The notes beneath the pieces are model-generated. The model worked only from the letters and a program-made list of their open reading frames with translations, searched no databases and was not told where the DNA came from. This document shows, piece after piece, positions 8,168 through 15,723 of a DNA stretch of 64,000 bases; position 1 is the stretch's first letter, and each line of letters begins with the position of its first letter. A program made the translations under genes and the position numbers. The stretch spans positions 62,001-126,000 of the forward strand of contig NZ_AUJU01000002.1 of the NCBI RefSeq assembly GCF_000424385.1, written 5' to 3'. The DNA comes from Butyrivibrio sp. LC3010 (GTDB lineage Bacteria > Bacillota > Clostridia > Lachnospirales > Lachnospiraceae).

Positions 8168-8482
8168 TCAGAATGGTAAATCTGTTGCGCCTAGAAAGTC
8201 TTCTGGAAAATCATCAAACACATTTCCATCAGGTATAGAAGCAAAGCTTTGAGTGCCTTCTTCAGATTCTTTTTGTTCTTCATTTACGCAGTCAAAGTAT
8301 TCGCGCATTTCTTTCCAGCTGCGAAGAGTGTTTATAAAGTCTAGCGGCCATCCATCATCATCAAAGACATTGTCACCATTAGGTGCGTGGTAGTTCATGA
8401 TTTGATACAATGGGTATATACGTGAGGATATCATTAAAGTTATCAGATACAGAAAAGATAGTTCATCGCAGGGAGACACCAT
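8168..8482 (-). CDS. Hypothetical protein or gene fragment inside the MATE element
   Basis: An open frame of up to 104 residues that I do not recognise. The C-terminal 75 residues are protein-like and acidic (FDDDGWPLDFINTL, then an Asp/Glu-rich tail). The N-terminal 25 residues lie on sequence that also forms the upstream region of the MATE gene. No ribosome-binding site is evident for the first ATG. This looks like the 3' end of a gene whose front was replaced, possibly a remnant of the element's own protein. It could also be spurious. Confidence 0.35.
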   Translation of the reverse strand: MVSPCDELSFLYLITLMISSRIYPLYQIMNYHAPNGDNVFDDDGWPLDFINTLRSWKEMREYFDCVNEEQKESEEGTQSFASIPDGNVFDDFPEDFLGATDLPF

Positions 8483-8501
8483 CCAACAGAAGGAGCACGT
8501 T

Positions 8502-9890
8502 ATGGAAAAAACAGCCTCTGCTCAGGGCGGAAACCCACTTGGAGAGCAGCCCATTGGCCGACTGCTGCTACAGTATGCCATACCATCAATAATCAGTACG
8601 CTAATTGGCTCGCTGTATAACATGATGGATCAGGTTTTTATCGGGCAGCGGATTGGGTATCTCGGTAACGCTGCAACGACGGTTGCCTATCCGCTGACGT
8701 TTTTATGCGGTGCGCTGACGCTTCTGTTCAGTAATGGCGCCGCTGTGAACTTTAACATCCTCAATGGCAGAGGAAAAAAGGATGAGGCCATGACATTTGG
8801 CATGAATGGCCTGACCCTGATCACGGCGGAAGGACTCCTTCTGGGCTTGATTGTGGGCATATTCACGCCGTGGTTCGTCAATCTGTTTGGGTCTACGGAG
8901 GAAGTTTTTCCCTACGCGCTGACCTATATGCGCATTATCGCCATTGGCGTTCCGTTCCTTGCTGTAACTGCCGGAGGAACGCTACTGATACGTTCAGATG
9001 GTAGTCCCCGCTATGCGCTGATCTGTTCCATATCAGGCGTGGCGTTGAATTTTGTGCTGGACTATCTGTTCCTGTACCCGCTGAATATGGGGATAGCAGG
9101 TGCGGCACTGGCAACAATCCTGGGACAGATTCTGTCTGCGGTAATGGTTATTGCCTATATGTTCCGATTCAAAACGGGGCGCGTAAAAGCACATCTTTTT
9201 CTGATCACAGGTGAGAATCTTAAGCAGATTGTTTCCATCGGTGCTGCTCCCAGTCTTAATCAGGCGGCCATGATGGTGATGAATCTTGTCCTGAACAGCG
9301 CACTGCGACACTATGGAGCACTTTCTGTCTATGGCGGCAGCGAGGCACTGGCCGCAGCCGGCGTGGTGACCAAGGTTAACTTCCTGTTTTATTCTACAAT
9401 TATCGGATGCGGCATAGGTGGTCAGCCCAACCTGGGCTTCAACTATGGTTCGAAAAAATACCGCCGTGTGACAGATACATACTTTGCTACGCTGCGGTAT
9501 GCGCTGATTGTTGGAGCCATTGAGACAGTCTGTTTCTGGGTCTTCCCTCATCAGATTCTCCAGATATTTGGCAGTGGCGCAGGTGGATATGAGGAATTTG
9601 CCATTCTTTATATGCATGTATTTATGCTGCTGGTAATCCTCGCAGGCATTCCACCCATCTCAATGCATGTTATGACCTCTGTGGGTAAGGCGAAGCGCGG
9701 GATCATGATCTCACTTTCCAAGCAGCTGACGTTGATTGTTCTGTTGCTATTTCTACCACTGATGTTTGACATCAAAGGTGTCCTATACGCTGGTCCTGTC
9801 GCAGACTTTCTTGCTGCAGTGGTTTCCTTTTTCGTTCTGCGCCAGGAGTTCAGACGTATGTGGCGGGACGCAGAGGAGTTGCACATCTGA
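8502..9890 (+). CDS. MATE family multidrug/cation efflux transporter
   Basis: A 462-residue inner-membrane antiporter of the DinF/NorM-like MATE superfamily that exports organic cations or drugs in exchange for Na+ or H+; the substrate cannot be read from sequence. Twelve hydrophobic segments fit two MatE repeats, with typical starts such as PIGRLLLQYAIPSIISTLIG and YNMMDQVFIG. AAGGAG lies about 6 bases before the ATG. Codon use and GC (many GGC, CTG, GCG) differ sharply from the AT-rich neighbours, which together with the flanking inverted repeats points to recent acquisition as cargo. A terminator at 9944-9991 closes the transcript. Confidence 0.93.
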   Translation: MEKTASAQGGNPLGEQPIGRLLLQYAIPSIISTLIGSLYNMMDQVFIGQRIGYLGNAATTVAYPLTFLCGALTLLFSNGAAVNFNILNGRGKKDEAMTFGMNGLTLITAEGLLLGLIVGIFTPWFVNLFGSTEEVFPYALTYMRIIAIGVPFLAVTAGGTLLIRSDGSPRYALICSISGVALNFVLDYLFLYPLNMGIAGAALATILGQILSAVMVIAYMFRFKTGRVKAHLFLITGENLKQIVSIGAAPSLNQAAMMVMNLVLNSALRHYGALSVYGGSEALAAAGVVTKVNFLFYSTIIGCGIGGQPNLGFNYGSKKYRRVTDTYFATLRYALIVGAIETVCFWVFPHQILQIFGSGAGGYEEFAILYMHVFMLLVILAGIPPISMHVMTSVGKAKRGIMISLSKQLTLIVLLLFLPLMFDIKGVLYAGPVADFLAAVVSFFVLRQEFRRMWRDAEELHI

Positions 9891-9943
9891 CGACAGTATA
9901 CATATAGGTGAAGGAGGAAGTGCAGGGAATGATCCCTGCATAA

Positions 9944-9991
9944 AAAAAACCAGGATTAGTCAGTTTCAATAACTGATTAACCCTGGTTTTG
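9944..9991 (+). terminator. Terminator after MATE gene
   Basis: AAAACCAGGATTAGTCAGT pairs with ACTGATTAACCCTGGTTTT around a short loop and runs into TTTTGTTT. Just upstream is a perfect TGCAGGGA-ATGA-TCCCTGCA hairpin (9921-9940). Confidence 0.85.
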
Positions 9992-10007
9992 TTTATTATC
10001 ACAAGAG

Positions 10008-10072
10008 ACCCTCAAAGTAGCCCCTCACGACAACCCCTCAAAATTATTGACCCTCAAAAACTTTGAATACCC
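10008..10072 (-). repeat. Right end of element: inverted repeat plus TGAGGGT/TGAGGGG array
   Basis: On the minus strand TGAGGGT lies at 10050-10056 and 10008-10014, and TGAGGGG at 10034-10040 and 10021-10027, spaced 16, 13 and 13 bases. It mirrors the left end. Between this array and the next gene (10073-10191) I see only AT-rich sequence with a TAACAAAATGTTA palindrome at about 10116. Confidence 0.7.
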
Positions 10073-10191
10073 GAAGTGTTCTCACTGATAATAGAAATTA
10101 TGACCTTGAGCAACAAAGTAACAAAATGTTATTTTTTCAATATAATAAAAAGTAGATTGAAAAAAAGACGTAAATTTTGAGGATTGGTTCA

Positions 10192-12663
10192 GTGAAGAAA
10201 ACTGCTACAAAAGGAATTGATGATTTAGAAACTACATATCCTGAGCTTGCCCAAGAATGGCATCCAACGCTAAATGCAGGCTTGCTTCCAAGCGATGTTT
10301 TGCCTGGAAGTGGAAAAAGAGTTTACTGGCAGTGTCCCAAATGCAATTACGTATGGGATTCTAAGATCAGCAACAGAGCTGTTTTGGGGAGAGGTTGTCC
10401 TTGCTGTGCCAATAAAGTCGTGGTTAAAGGAATAAATGATCTCGCTACTACACATCCGGAGATAGCTAAGGAGTGGTATCAGCCGCTAAACGGAGATGTT
10501 ACTCCATATGATGTTACGCATGGATGCGGAAAAAAGTTTAGCTGGCTTTGTCCCAGAGGGCATGTATACTCGGCAACAGTTTTACATAGAACAAATGGAG
10601 CTGGAACAAAATGCCCTGTCTGCAATTCCGGTCGCCAAACTTCTTTTGCGGAGCAGGCTTTATATTATTATGTTAAAAAAGTGTATCCTACAGCTATAAG
10701 CGGATACAAAGAAATATTCACTAGGAGCATGGAATTGGATGTTTATATTCCTGATCTGAAGATAGGAATAGAATATGATGGCGTATATTGGCATCACAAG
10801 AAAGCAGCTGCATACGAAAGAGAACAGCGAAAGTATGATATTTGCAAAGAAAATGGAATAACACTGATACAAGTCAGAGAAAAGAGAAAGCATGTGGATG
10901 AAGTTCCAGCTGCAGATTGGTGTGTGTTTTCACCTGAGACTGAGTCAGATGAAGTTGCATTAAGTATTAGTATAAAAAATGTTATTACCTGGATACTAGA
11001 TCAAACAAAGAATGGTTCAATACCTTCGGTACCTGATATTGACGTAACTAGGGATCGCTTTGAGATATTGTCATATTTGAAAGGACCAGTAAATAACTCT
11101 GTTCAGGAAATTGCTCCGGAATTAGCCGAAGAATGGGATTATGAGAGAAATGGTGAATTGAAACCGGACATGATTTCCGCAGGTTCTTCACAGTATGTAA
11201 ACTGGATCTGCTCTACTTGTGGATATCGATGGGAAGCGGAAGTTTATCATCGTGCCAAGGATCATACAGGATGTCCCAAATGTGCAGGCTTTATTTTTGA
11301 AAAAGGGGTTAATGATTTAGAAACAAAAATGCCGGAGCTTCTTGCTGATTGGGATTATGAAGAGAATGCAAGGCATGACATTTATCCGGGCGAGATAATG
11401 TTCAATAGTGGCAAGAAGGTTCATTGGAAATGCCATATATGTGGACACAGATGGACAGTTTCATTGAATAAACGAACTGTTCAAGGCAACGGGTGCATAA
11501 AATGTGGTTATAAAGCAGGCAAGGATAACAACGTATTTCTTTCACCAACCGGAAGAGCAGCGAGAAGAATTACAGAATCTACTGGTTACCCCGCTAAGAC
11601 CATACATTCAGCTCTTGGCCTTGGCATTGTTGATGATGAAAGATTTGCTGACACAAAGGGATTTAATGAAGAGTGCCTGGTAAATTCCAAAGTGATCGTA
11701 GACGAGGCATCAATGATAGATCTCTGGACTATGGAAGGGCTTCTCAGAAACATCAAAGATTCAACACTTGGTCTTATCGGTGACGTTGATCAGCTTCCTT
11801 CAGTAAGATGCGGATCTATTCTAAGGGATCTTATCCAGTCCGGAGCTGTTTCTTGTGTTCAGCTTGATACTATCCACAGGCAGTCTGCCGATGCTCTTAA
11901 TATCTGCGAGAATGCTCAGAATATAAAGAACGGGCTTCACAACTTAAATACCGGTGATGATTTCCATATTGTAGAAGCAGAAGACCTTGAAACAGCTGAA
12001 GAAAACCTTATCGGCTCAGCACTTCAGCAAATATACCAATATGGCCTTGAAAACGTTAAGGTCCTTTGTCCCTTTAAAAAAGGTGCTTGCGGTGTTTACA
12101 GGGTGAATAACATTCTTCAGAATGTACTAAATCCTTCCAAAGGTGAAAACGAGCTGAAAATCCCAAACGATATGCTCCTAAGAGCAGGAGATCCGGTTAT
12201 GCAGCTTAAAAATATAGATGATGTTGCTAATGGCGATGTTGGATATGTCATTGAGATCACATTTGATGAAGTAAAGGTTTTGTTTCCCGGAGAAAATCCG
12301 ACAAGCGTAGACTACTCCTACAATGATGCAAAGGAGCAGCTGACCCTTGCCTATGCAACAACTGTACATAAGAGCCAGGGTTCTGAATATGATTCCGTTG
12401 TCCTTTGCCTTACACAAAGACATGGACTTATGAAGAAAAGAAACATCCTTTACACCGGAATCACAAGAGGGAAGCATCAGGTAACGCTTATAGGAACTTA
12501 TGACGCTTTCTATGAGTCTATTGATAACAACATGATTGAGGTCAGACACTCAATGCTGGCAGAGCTTGTTGCCAGTACTGACACTAAAAAGCCCTCTGTC
12601 GCACCTATCGTTACTATGCCGAAAAAACCTGAATATGAACAAATGGTGCTTCCCTTTGCTTAA
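10192..12663 (+). CDS. Chimeric protein: zinc ribbons, nuclease-fold domain, RecD-like helicase without Walker A
   Basis: About 823 residues. Two DUF4379-type treble-clef zinc ribbons come first (QCPKCNYVWD...CPCC, then LCPRGHVYS...CPVC). A PD-(D/E)XK/VSR-like nuclease domain follows (about 145-245) with ELDVYIPDLKIGIEYDG, then two more ribbons (ICSTCGYRW...CPKC, KCHICGHRW...CIKC). From about residue 445 the protein becomes a RecD2-type superfamily 1 helicase that begins directly at SPTGRAARR. Walker B VDEASMID, GDVDQLPSV, TVHKSQGSEYDSVV and LYTGITRGK are present, but the Walker A GxGKT motif and everything before it are absent. I prefer the GTG at 10192 (GAGG upstream) to the TTG at 10177. 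DNA binding is likely; ATP-driven unwinding is doubtful. Confidence 0.8.
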   Translation: MKKTATKGIDDLETTYPELAQEWHPTLNAGLLPSDVLPGSGKRVYWQCPKCNYVWDSKISNRAVLGRGCPCCANKVVVKGINDLATTHPEIAKEWYQPLNGDVTPYDVTHGCGKKFSWLCPRGHVYSATVLHRTNGAGTKCPVCNSGRQTSFAEQALYYYVKKVYPTAISGYKEIFTRSMELDVYIPDLKIGIEYDGVYWHHKKAAAYEREQRKYDICKENGITLIQVREKRKHVDEVPAADWCVFSPETESDEVALSISIKNVITWILDQTKNGSIPSVPDIDVTRDRFEILSYLKGPVNNSVQEIAPELAEEWDYERNGELKPDMISAGSSQYVNWICSTCGYRWEAEVYHRAKDHTGCPKCAGFIFEKGVNDLETKMPELLADWDYEENARHDIYPGEIMFNSGKKVHWKCHICGHRWTVSLNKRTVQGNGCIKCGYKAGKDNNVFLSPTGRAARRITESTGYPAKTIHSALGLGIVDDERFADTKGFNEECLVNSKVIVDEASMIDLWTMEGLLRNIKDSTLGLIGDVDQLPSVRCGSILRDLIQSGAVSCVQLDTIHRQSADALNICENAQNIKNGLHNLNTGDDFHIVEAEDLETAEENLIGSALQQIYQYGLENVKVLCPFKKGACGVYRVNNILQNVLNPSKGENELKIPNDMLLRAGDPVMQLKNIDDVANGDVGYVIEITFDEVKVLFPGENPTSVDYSYNDAKEQLTLAYATTVHKSQGSEYDSVVLCLTQRHGLMKKRNILYTGITRGKHQVTLIGTYDAFYESIDNNMIEVRHSMLAELVASTDTKKPSVAPIVTMPKKPEYEQMVLPFA

Positions 12664-12741
12664 GCTTCCATGACAAAAAACACATACAAGTGATATACTG
12701 TTTTATAGTAAAAACAATCATTTTTAGTATAAAAAGCATAT

Positions 12742-13161
12742 ATGAACACAAAAACACCTTGTACCGACCATAATGGCATCACATACGAATCCATCAAGGA
12801 AATGTGTGATGCCTTTGGTGTAACTCCAACTTTATATCTCAAACGAATCGAGCGAGGCTGGTCCGTCAAGGAAGCTCTTGAAGGTAAGCAGCCTTATTTT
12901 TCACGTGATGGAAAAGATTACTATTCTCAGAAGGAAGTCTGTGACGCCTTTGACATCCATCCAAACTCATTCCGCCTAAAGCTAAAACATGGATATTCAA
13001 TTGATGACATCGTTGATAGGAAGTCATTCCGGGTAACAGACCATCTTGGAAACAAATATGCTAATGAGGCAGAAATGTGCGCCTTTTATGACGTAAAGGT
13101 AAGCACCTATTGAAGCAGGAGAAGAAAAGGCATGAGTATGGAGGACGCACTGACTAAATAG
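12742..13161 (+). pseudogene. Repeat helix-turn-helix-like protein with in-frame stop
   Basis: The frame opens at the ATG at 12742 and holds about 40-residue repeats of the form DHxGxxYxSxxEMCDAFGVxxxxYxxR with RGWSVKEAL, RKSFRVTDH and similar ends. A TGA at 13111-13113 interrupts the fourth repeat. The same frame continues as SRRRKGMSMEDALTK, exactly the expected end of the repeat, and stops at 13161. A TTA or TTG leucine codon mutated to TGA explains this. The function of these repeats is unknown; they look like small DNA-binding or peptide-binding helices. Confidence 0.7.
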
Positions 13162-13233
13162 CAGGCAAGTCTCGTGATACATACTGGATAGATGGCACAA
13201 GCTGTAGGTAAAGAACATCAGGAAGGACTTATC

Positions 13234-13482
13234 ATGAAAGAGCGTATAGAGAAATATATCAAGAAGAAACAGCGTGAAAGAGCCTTAAAAATGCTAAAGG
13301 ATAATATACCTGTTATTCTTGGAGTGCTTGGTCTTATTATCCTTCTGATTGTCCTAAAGATTCTTAAGAAGAAGGCCAAGAAAAAAGTTAAGGCTAAGAT
13401 CAAGGAAACAATCAAAAGTGGAATAGATAGCATAAGAGATAAGGAATCATCTTCTAATGGCGACGAAGAAGAGGAAGAATAG
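13234..13482 (+). CDS. Small single-span membrane protein
   Basis: An 82-residue protein of unknown function. A basic N-terminus (MKERIEKYIKKKQRERALK) precedes one strongly hydrophobic segment (about residues 23-43), then a Lys-rich stretch and an acidic tail. The ATG at 13234 is chosen because GGAAGGA lies 7-8 bases before it. It overlaps the start of the truncated nuclease gene by 26 bases, which suggests the two were translated together. Confidence 0.6.
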   Translation: MKERIEKYIKKKQRERALKMLKDNIPVILGVLGLIILLIVLKILKKKAKKKVKAKIKETIKSGIDSIRDKESSSNGDEEEEE

Positions 13483-13798
13483 AAACAAAAAATACATTCT
13501 GAGCGTAATTGCCACAGTGGCAGTTCTTGCTCTCATATATTTGATCACGTATTTCTTAAAGCAATCCATCAATTCAGTTTCGCAGGACCTTGATGGCCCT
13601 TATGATGTGGTGAGTGTCATAGATGGTGACACGATCATTGTTAAAAGTGATGGTGGCGATGTCCATGTAAGGCTCATCGGCATAGACACTCCGGAAAGCG
13701 TGGCCTCCGACGGCTACAAAGTGAATACTCCTGAGGGAGATAAGGCATCTGAGTATACCAGAAACCTCCTTGAAGGTTATTGTAGGGAAAAAGACTGA
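13457..13798 (+). pseudogene. Membrane-anchored staphylococcal-nuclease-like protein, 3' truncated
   Basis: The 113-residue frame starts with a basic N-terminus and one membrane span (about 13-34). The first half of an SNase domain follows: VSVIDGDTIIVKSDGG and VRLIGIDTPES hold the calcium-binding Asp residues, Arg35-equivalent and Glu43-equivalent. It breaks off after EYTRNLLEG, before the second catalytic Arg and the rest of the beta-barrel. Normal family members continue for about 70 residues. Sequence from 13799 to 13925 does not continue the domain in any frame, so a deletion rather than a simple frameshift is likely. Confidence 0.7.
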
Positions 13799-13925
13799 TG
13801 GGAAGGCATTTGCAGAGCTTGTATCTTCTCCTGTAAAGGTGATAGAGAAAATACAGTATTTCGAATGAAAATTCAGCATCGCCTGAAAGAAATATTTAAA
13901 GGAAAGCAGATATTGTAGGTTAGTT

Positions 13926-14723
13926 ATGATTGTTTCTCAGTACTTTGTCGAATTTATTCTGTACAGCTTTCTGGGTTGGGTGTGGGAATCCATATACTGC
14001 ACTGTAAAAGAAAAGAAATGGGCCGACAGAGGCTTTCTTTTCGGCCCCATCTGTCCCATATATGGCTCATGTGTAGTGGGCGCATCATTAGTTCTTGTTA
14101 TTTTTCCAAGGCTTTCAGATCCTGATTTTCCTGTATGGATATTGTTTATCCTATGTTATATAGGAAGCGCCATAGCAGAATTTGGTACCTCATGGGTTCT
14201 AGAAAAAAGATTCCATGCCAGATGGTGGGATTACAGTAAAATGCCGCTCAATATACAGGGGAGGATATGCGTCCCTGTAAGCTGCACATTTGGGATAGCC
14301 GGTGTTCTTATCATAAAGTATCTGCTTCCGCTGATAGCATTTGCAAGAGGGCTTATCCCACCACTAATCTATGAGCTTCTTGCCCTATGCTTCGCAATCC
14401 TGTTCGGTGCAGATTTTGCTATGACAGAAGTCAGCCTTTCACAGCTGCTTGAGGAAGTTGAAAAAATCCACGCCGAATTTAACGAAAAAGCCCAGGCAAG
14501 ATACGATAAAGTCGCAGAGATTCCAGAAAATATCAAAAACAGAATTGAGAGGAGCAGAGCTTTTATAGAAAGAAGTAATGTCAATCAAAAGAGGATTGTA
14601 GATAATATTAAAAGTTTTACACCATTGCTTAATAGTAGCAGCGAGCATAATCGTGGAAGGGAGCTTGTTCTTGACAGTCTTAAGACTGCCCTCCGTGACC
14701 ATCGCGATCATAGTAGAAAATGA
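13926..14723 (+). CDS. CmpB-type putative ABC transporter membrane protein (PF06541)
   Basis: A 265-residue integral membrane protein. The N-terminal two thirds matches the CmpB / putative ABC-transporter type IV family, with the family hallmark of an Arg-Gly-Phe-Leu/Phe-Gly-Pro stretch (DRGFLFGPICPIYGSC) after FLGWVWES. Five hydrophobic segments occur between residues 1 and 170. The C-terminal 95 residues are charged and probably coiled (about 175-225). Despite the family name, an ABC transport role is not established and no ATPase gene is nearby. The ribosome-binding site is weak. Confidence 0.75.
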   Translation: MIVSQYFVEFILYSFLGWVWESIYCTVKEKKWADRGFLFGPICPIYGSCVVGASLVLVIFPRLSDPDFPVWILFILCYIGSAIAEFGTSWVLEKRFHARWWDYSKMPLNIQGRICVPVSCTFGIAGVLIIKYLLPLIAFARGLIPPLIYELLALCFAILFGADFAMTEVSLSQLLEEVEKIHAEFNEKAQARYDKVAEIPENIKNRIERSRAFIERSNVNQKRIVDNIKSFTPLLNSSSEHNRGRELVLDSLKTALRDHRDHSRK

Positions 14724-14756
14724 AAAATGAGCTTAAAGTAAAGAAGAGGTTTTAGC

Positions 14757-14948
14757 GTGATAGATCAGAAACAAGCCAGAGAAATATTAAAACAAAAGCT
14801 GGCAGATAATCTTGTTATTGTAAACTCATTTGAGGATCCGGAGTATTGGTGTTTCGGACTTGGTCTTGTCAGAGAAGACGGGGATATCATGCCGCTTATG
14901 GGAGACAGCACAATAAGGATCAGTAAAGAAACCGGAGAGATGGAGTAG
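14757..14948 (+). CDS. Small hypothetical protein, Imm35/YrhB-like
   Basis: A 63-residue protein starting at GTG, with AAGAGG about 8 bases before it. The segment EYWCFGLGLVREDG...IRISKETGEME has the beta-hairpin plus terminal TG pattern of short YrhB/Imm35-type proteins, but I do not assign it with confidence. It lies only four bases ahead of the acetyltransferase gene and is probably co-transcribed with it. Confidence 0.5.
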   Translation: MIDQKQAREILKQKLADNLVIVNSFEDPEYWCFGLGLVREDGDIMPLMGDSTIRISKETGEME

Positions 14949-14952
14949 GACT

Positions 14953-15687
14953 ATGAACGATATACTTTGTGAACAGCTATCCCGTGATTACTGTTGCTCT
15001 CGGGAAGATGTAATTGATGATAAAAACCACTTTACTAAGTATTGCCCTGTAGATGGCAGGCGCAGATACCAGGAAAAAGAAGAATGCTACCTTAAGCTTG
15101 TATGTGTTAACGGAAAGCTCCTGTTTACCGGCAGAGAAGATATTATTGCCTGGTGTCAGGAAAACTATGAAAGTTATGGTTCTGAGTGGTTTATGGAAGC
15201 AAAAAACCTTCGAAAGCTGAACGACAGACTGCATCTGGATGGATACCAGATAGGCATGGCCCATCCGTTTTATATATCTGAGGAAAAATCTGATGTAGAC
15301 ACTTCCGGATATGATATTAAGTGGTATCGGGGCAAGGAAATCGAGCAGTTTAGGGGAGATAACAGGTTCTGCGAAGCTTATACCTTCTGCAAAACTGCAC
15401 CTGATATGGTAGGTGTCGCAGCCATAAAAGATGATGAAATCCTTGGCATGGCAGGAGCAAGCATGGACAGTCCTATGATGTGGCAGATCGGCATAAATGT
15501 GGAGCCAAACGGAAGACGAAAGGGCATTGGAAAGATGCTGGTTTCACTTCTTAAAAATGAGATCCTTGGTAAGGGAAGGCTTCCATATTACGGTACTTCC
15601 ATGGGACATATCGCTTCCCAGAAGGTTGCTATCGGTTCAGGGTTTGTGCCGGCCTGGGCAGAACTTGTAACAGATAGGCTCGAATGA
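14953..15687 (+). CDS. GNAT family N-acetyltransferase
   Basis: A 244-residue protein. The C-terminal half (about 110-240) is a GNAT domain with the acetyl-CoA pyrophosphate-binding loop NGRRKGIGKML preceded by the beta-4 strand IGINVEP. The N-terminal 110 residues form the extra domain found in longer GNAT proteins of Clostridia and hold several Cys residues without a clear motif. The substrate is unknown. It follows the 63-residue gene by four bases. Confidence 0.8.
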   Translation: MNDILCEQLSRDYCCSREDVIDDKNHFTKYCPVDGRRRYQEKEECYLKLVCVNGKLLFTGREDIIAWCQENYESYGSEWFMEAKNLRKLNDRLHLDGYQIGMAHPFYISEEKSDVDTSGYDIKWYRGKEIEQFRGDNRFCEAYTFCKTAPDMVGVAAIKDDEILGMAGASMDSPMMWQIGINVEPNGRRKGIGKMLVSLLKNEILGKGRLPYYGTSMGHIASQKVAIGSGFVPAWAELVTDRLE

Positions 15688-15723
15688 TTTTTACATATAC
15701 TGTCATTTTGGAGAGGACATGCG

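Larger units (their letters stand above)
8055..10072. mobile_element. 2-kb element with terminal inverted repeats carrying a MATE gene
   Basis: The ends match as inverted repeats. 8055-8077 and the complement of 10050-10072 agree at 20 of 23 positions by eye, with TTTTTGAGGGT as the shared inner part. Each end also carries further direct copies of TGAGGGT or TGAGGGG pointing the same way relative to the end: 8071, 8091, 8104 on the left and 10050, 10034, 10021, 10008 on the right. The interior has clearly higher GC than its surroundings. No intact transposase is present, so the element would be non-autonomous. I cannot name its family, and I see no clear target-site duplication. Confidence 0.65.

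Noticed and set aside
9033-9617. A 194-codon minus-strand frame within the MATE gene
   Set aside because: It is antisense to a clear transporter gene, has no ribosome-binding site, and is rich in His/Cys/Gln as expected from complementing codons for hydrophobic residues.
8055-10072. A clear target-site duplication around the MATE element
   Set aside because: The bases just outside the two ends do not give a convincing direct repeat.
12178-12549. A 123-codon minus-strand frame in the helicase part of the chimera
   Set aside because: Shadow frame opposite conserved helicase motifs.
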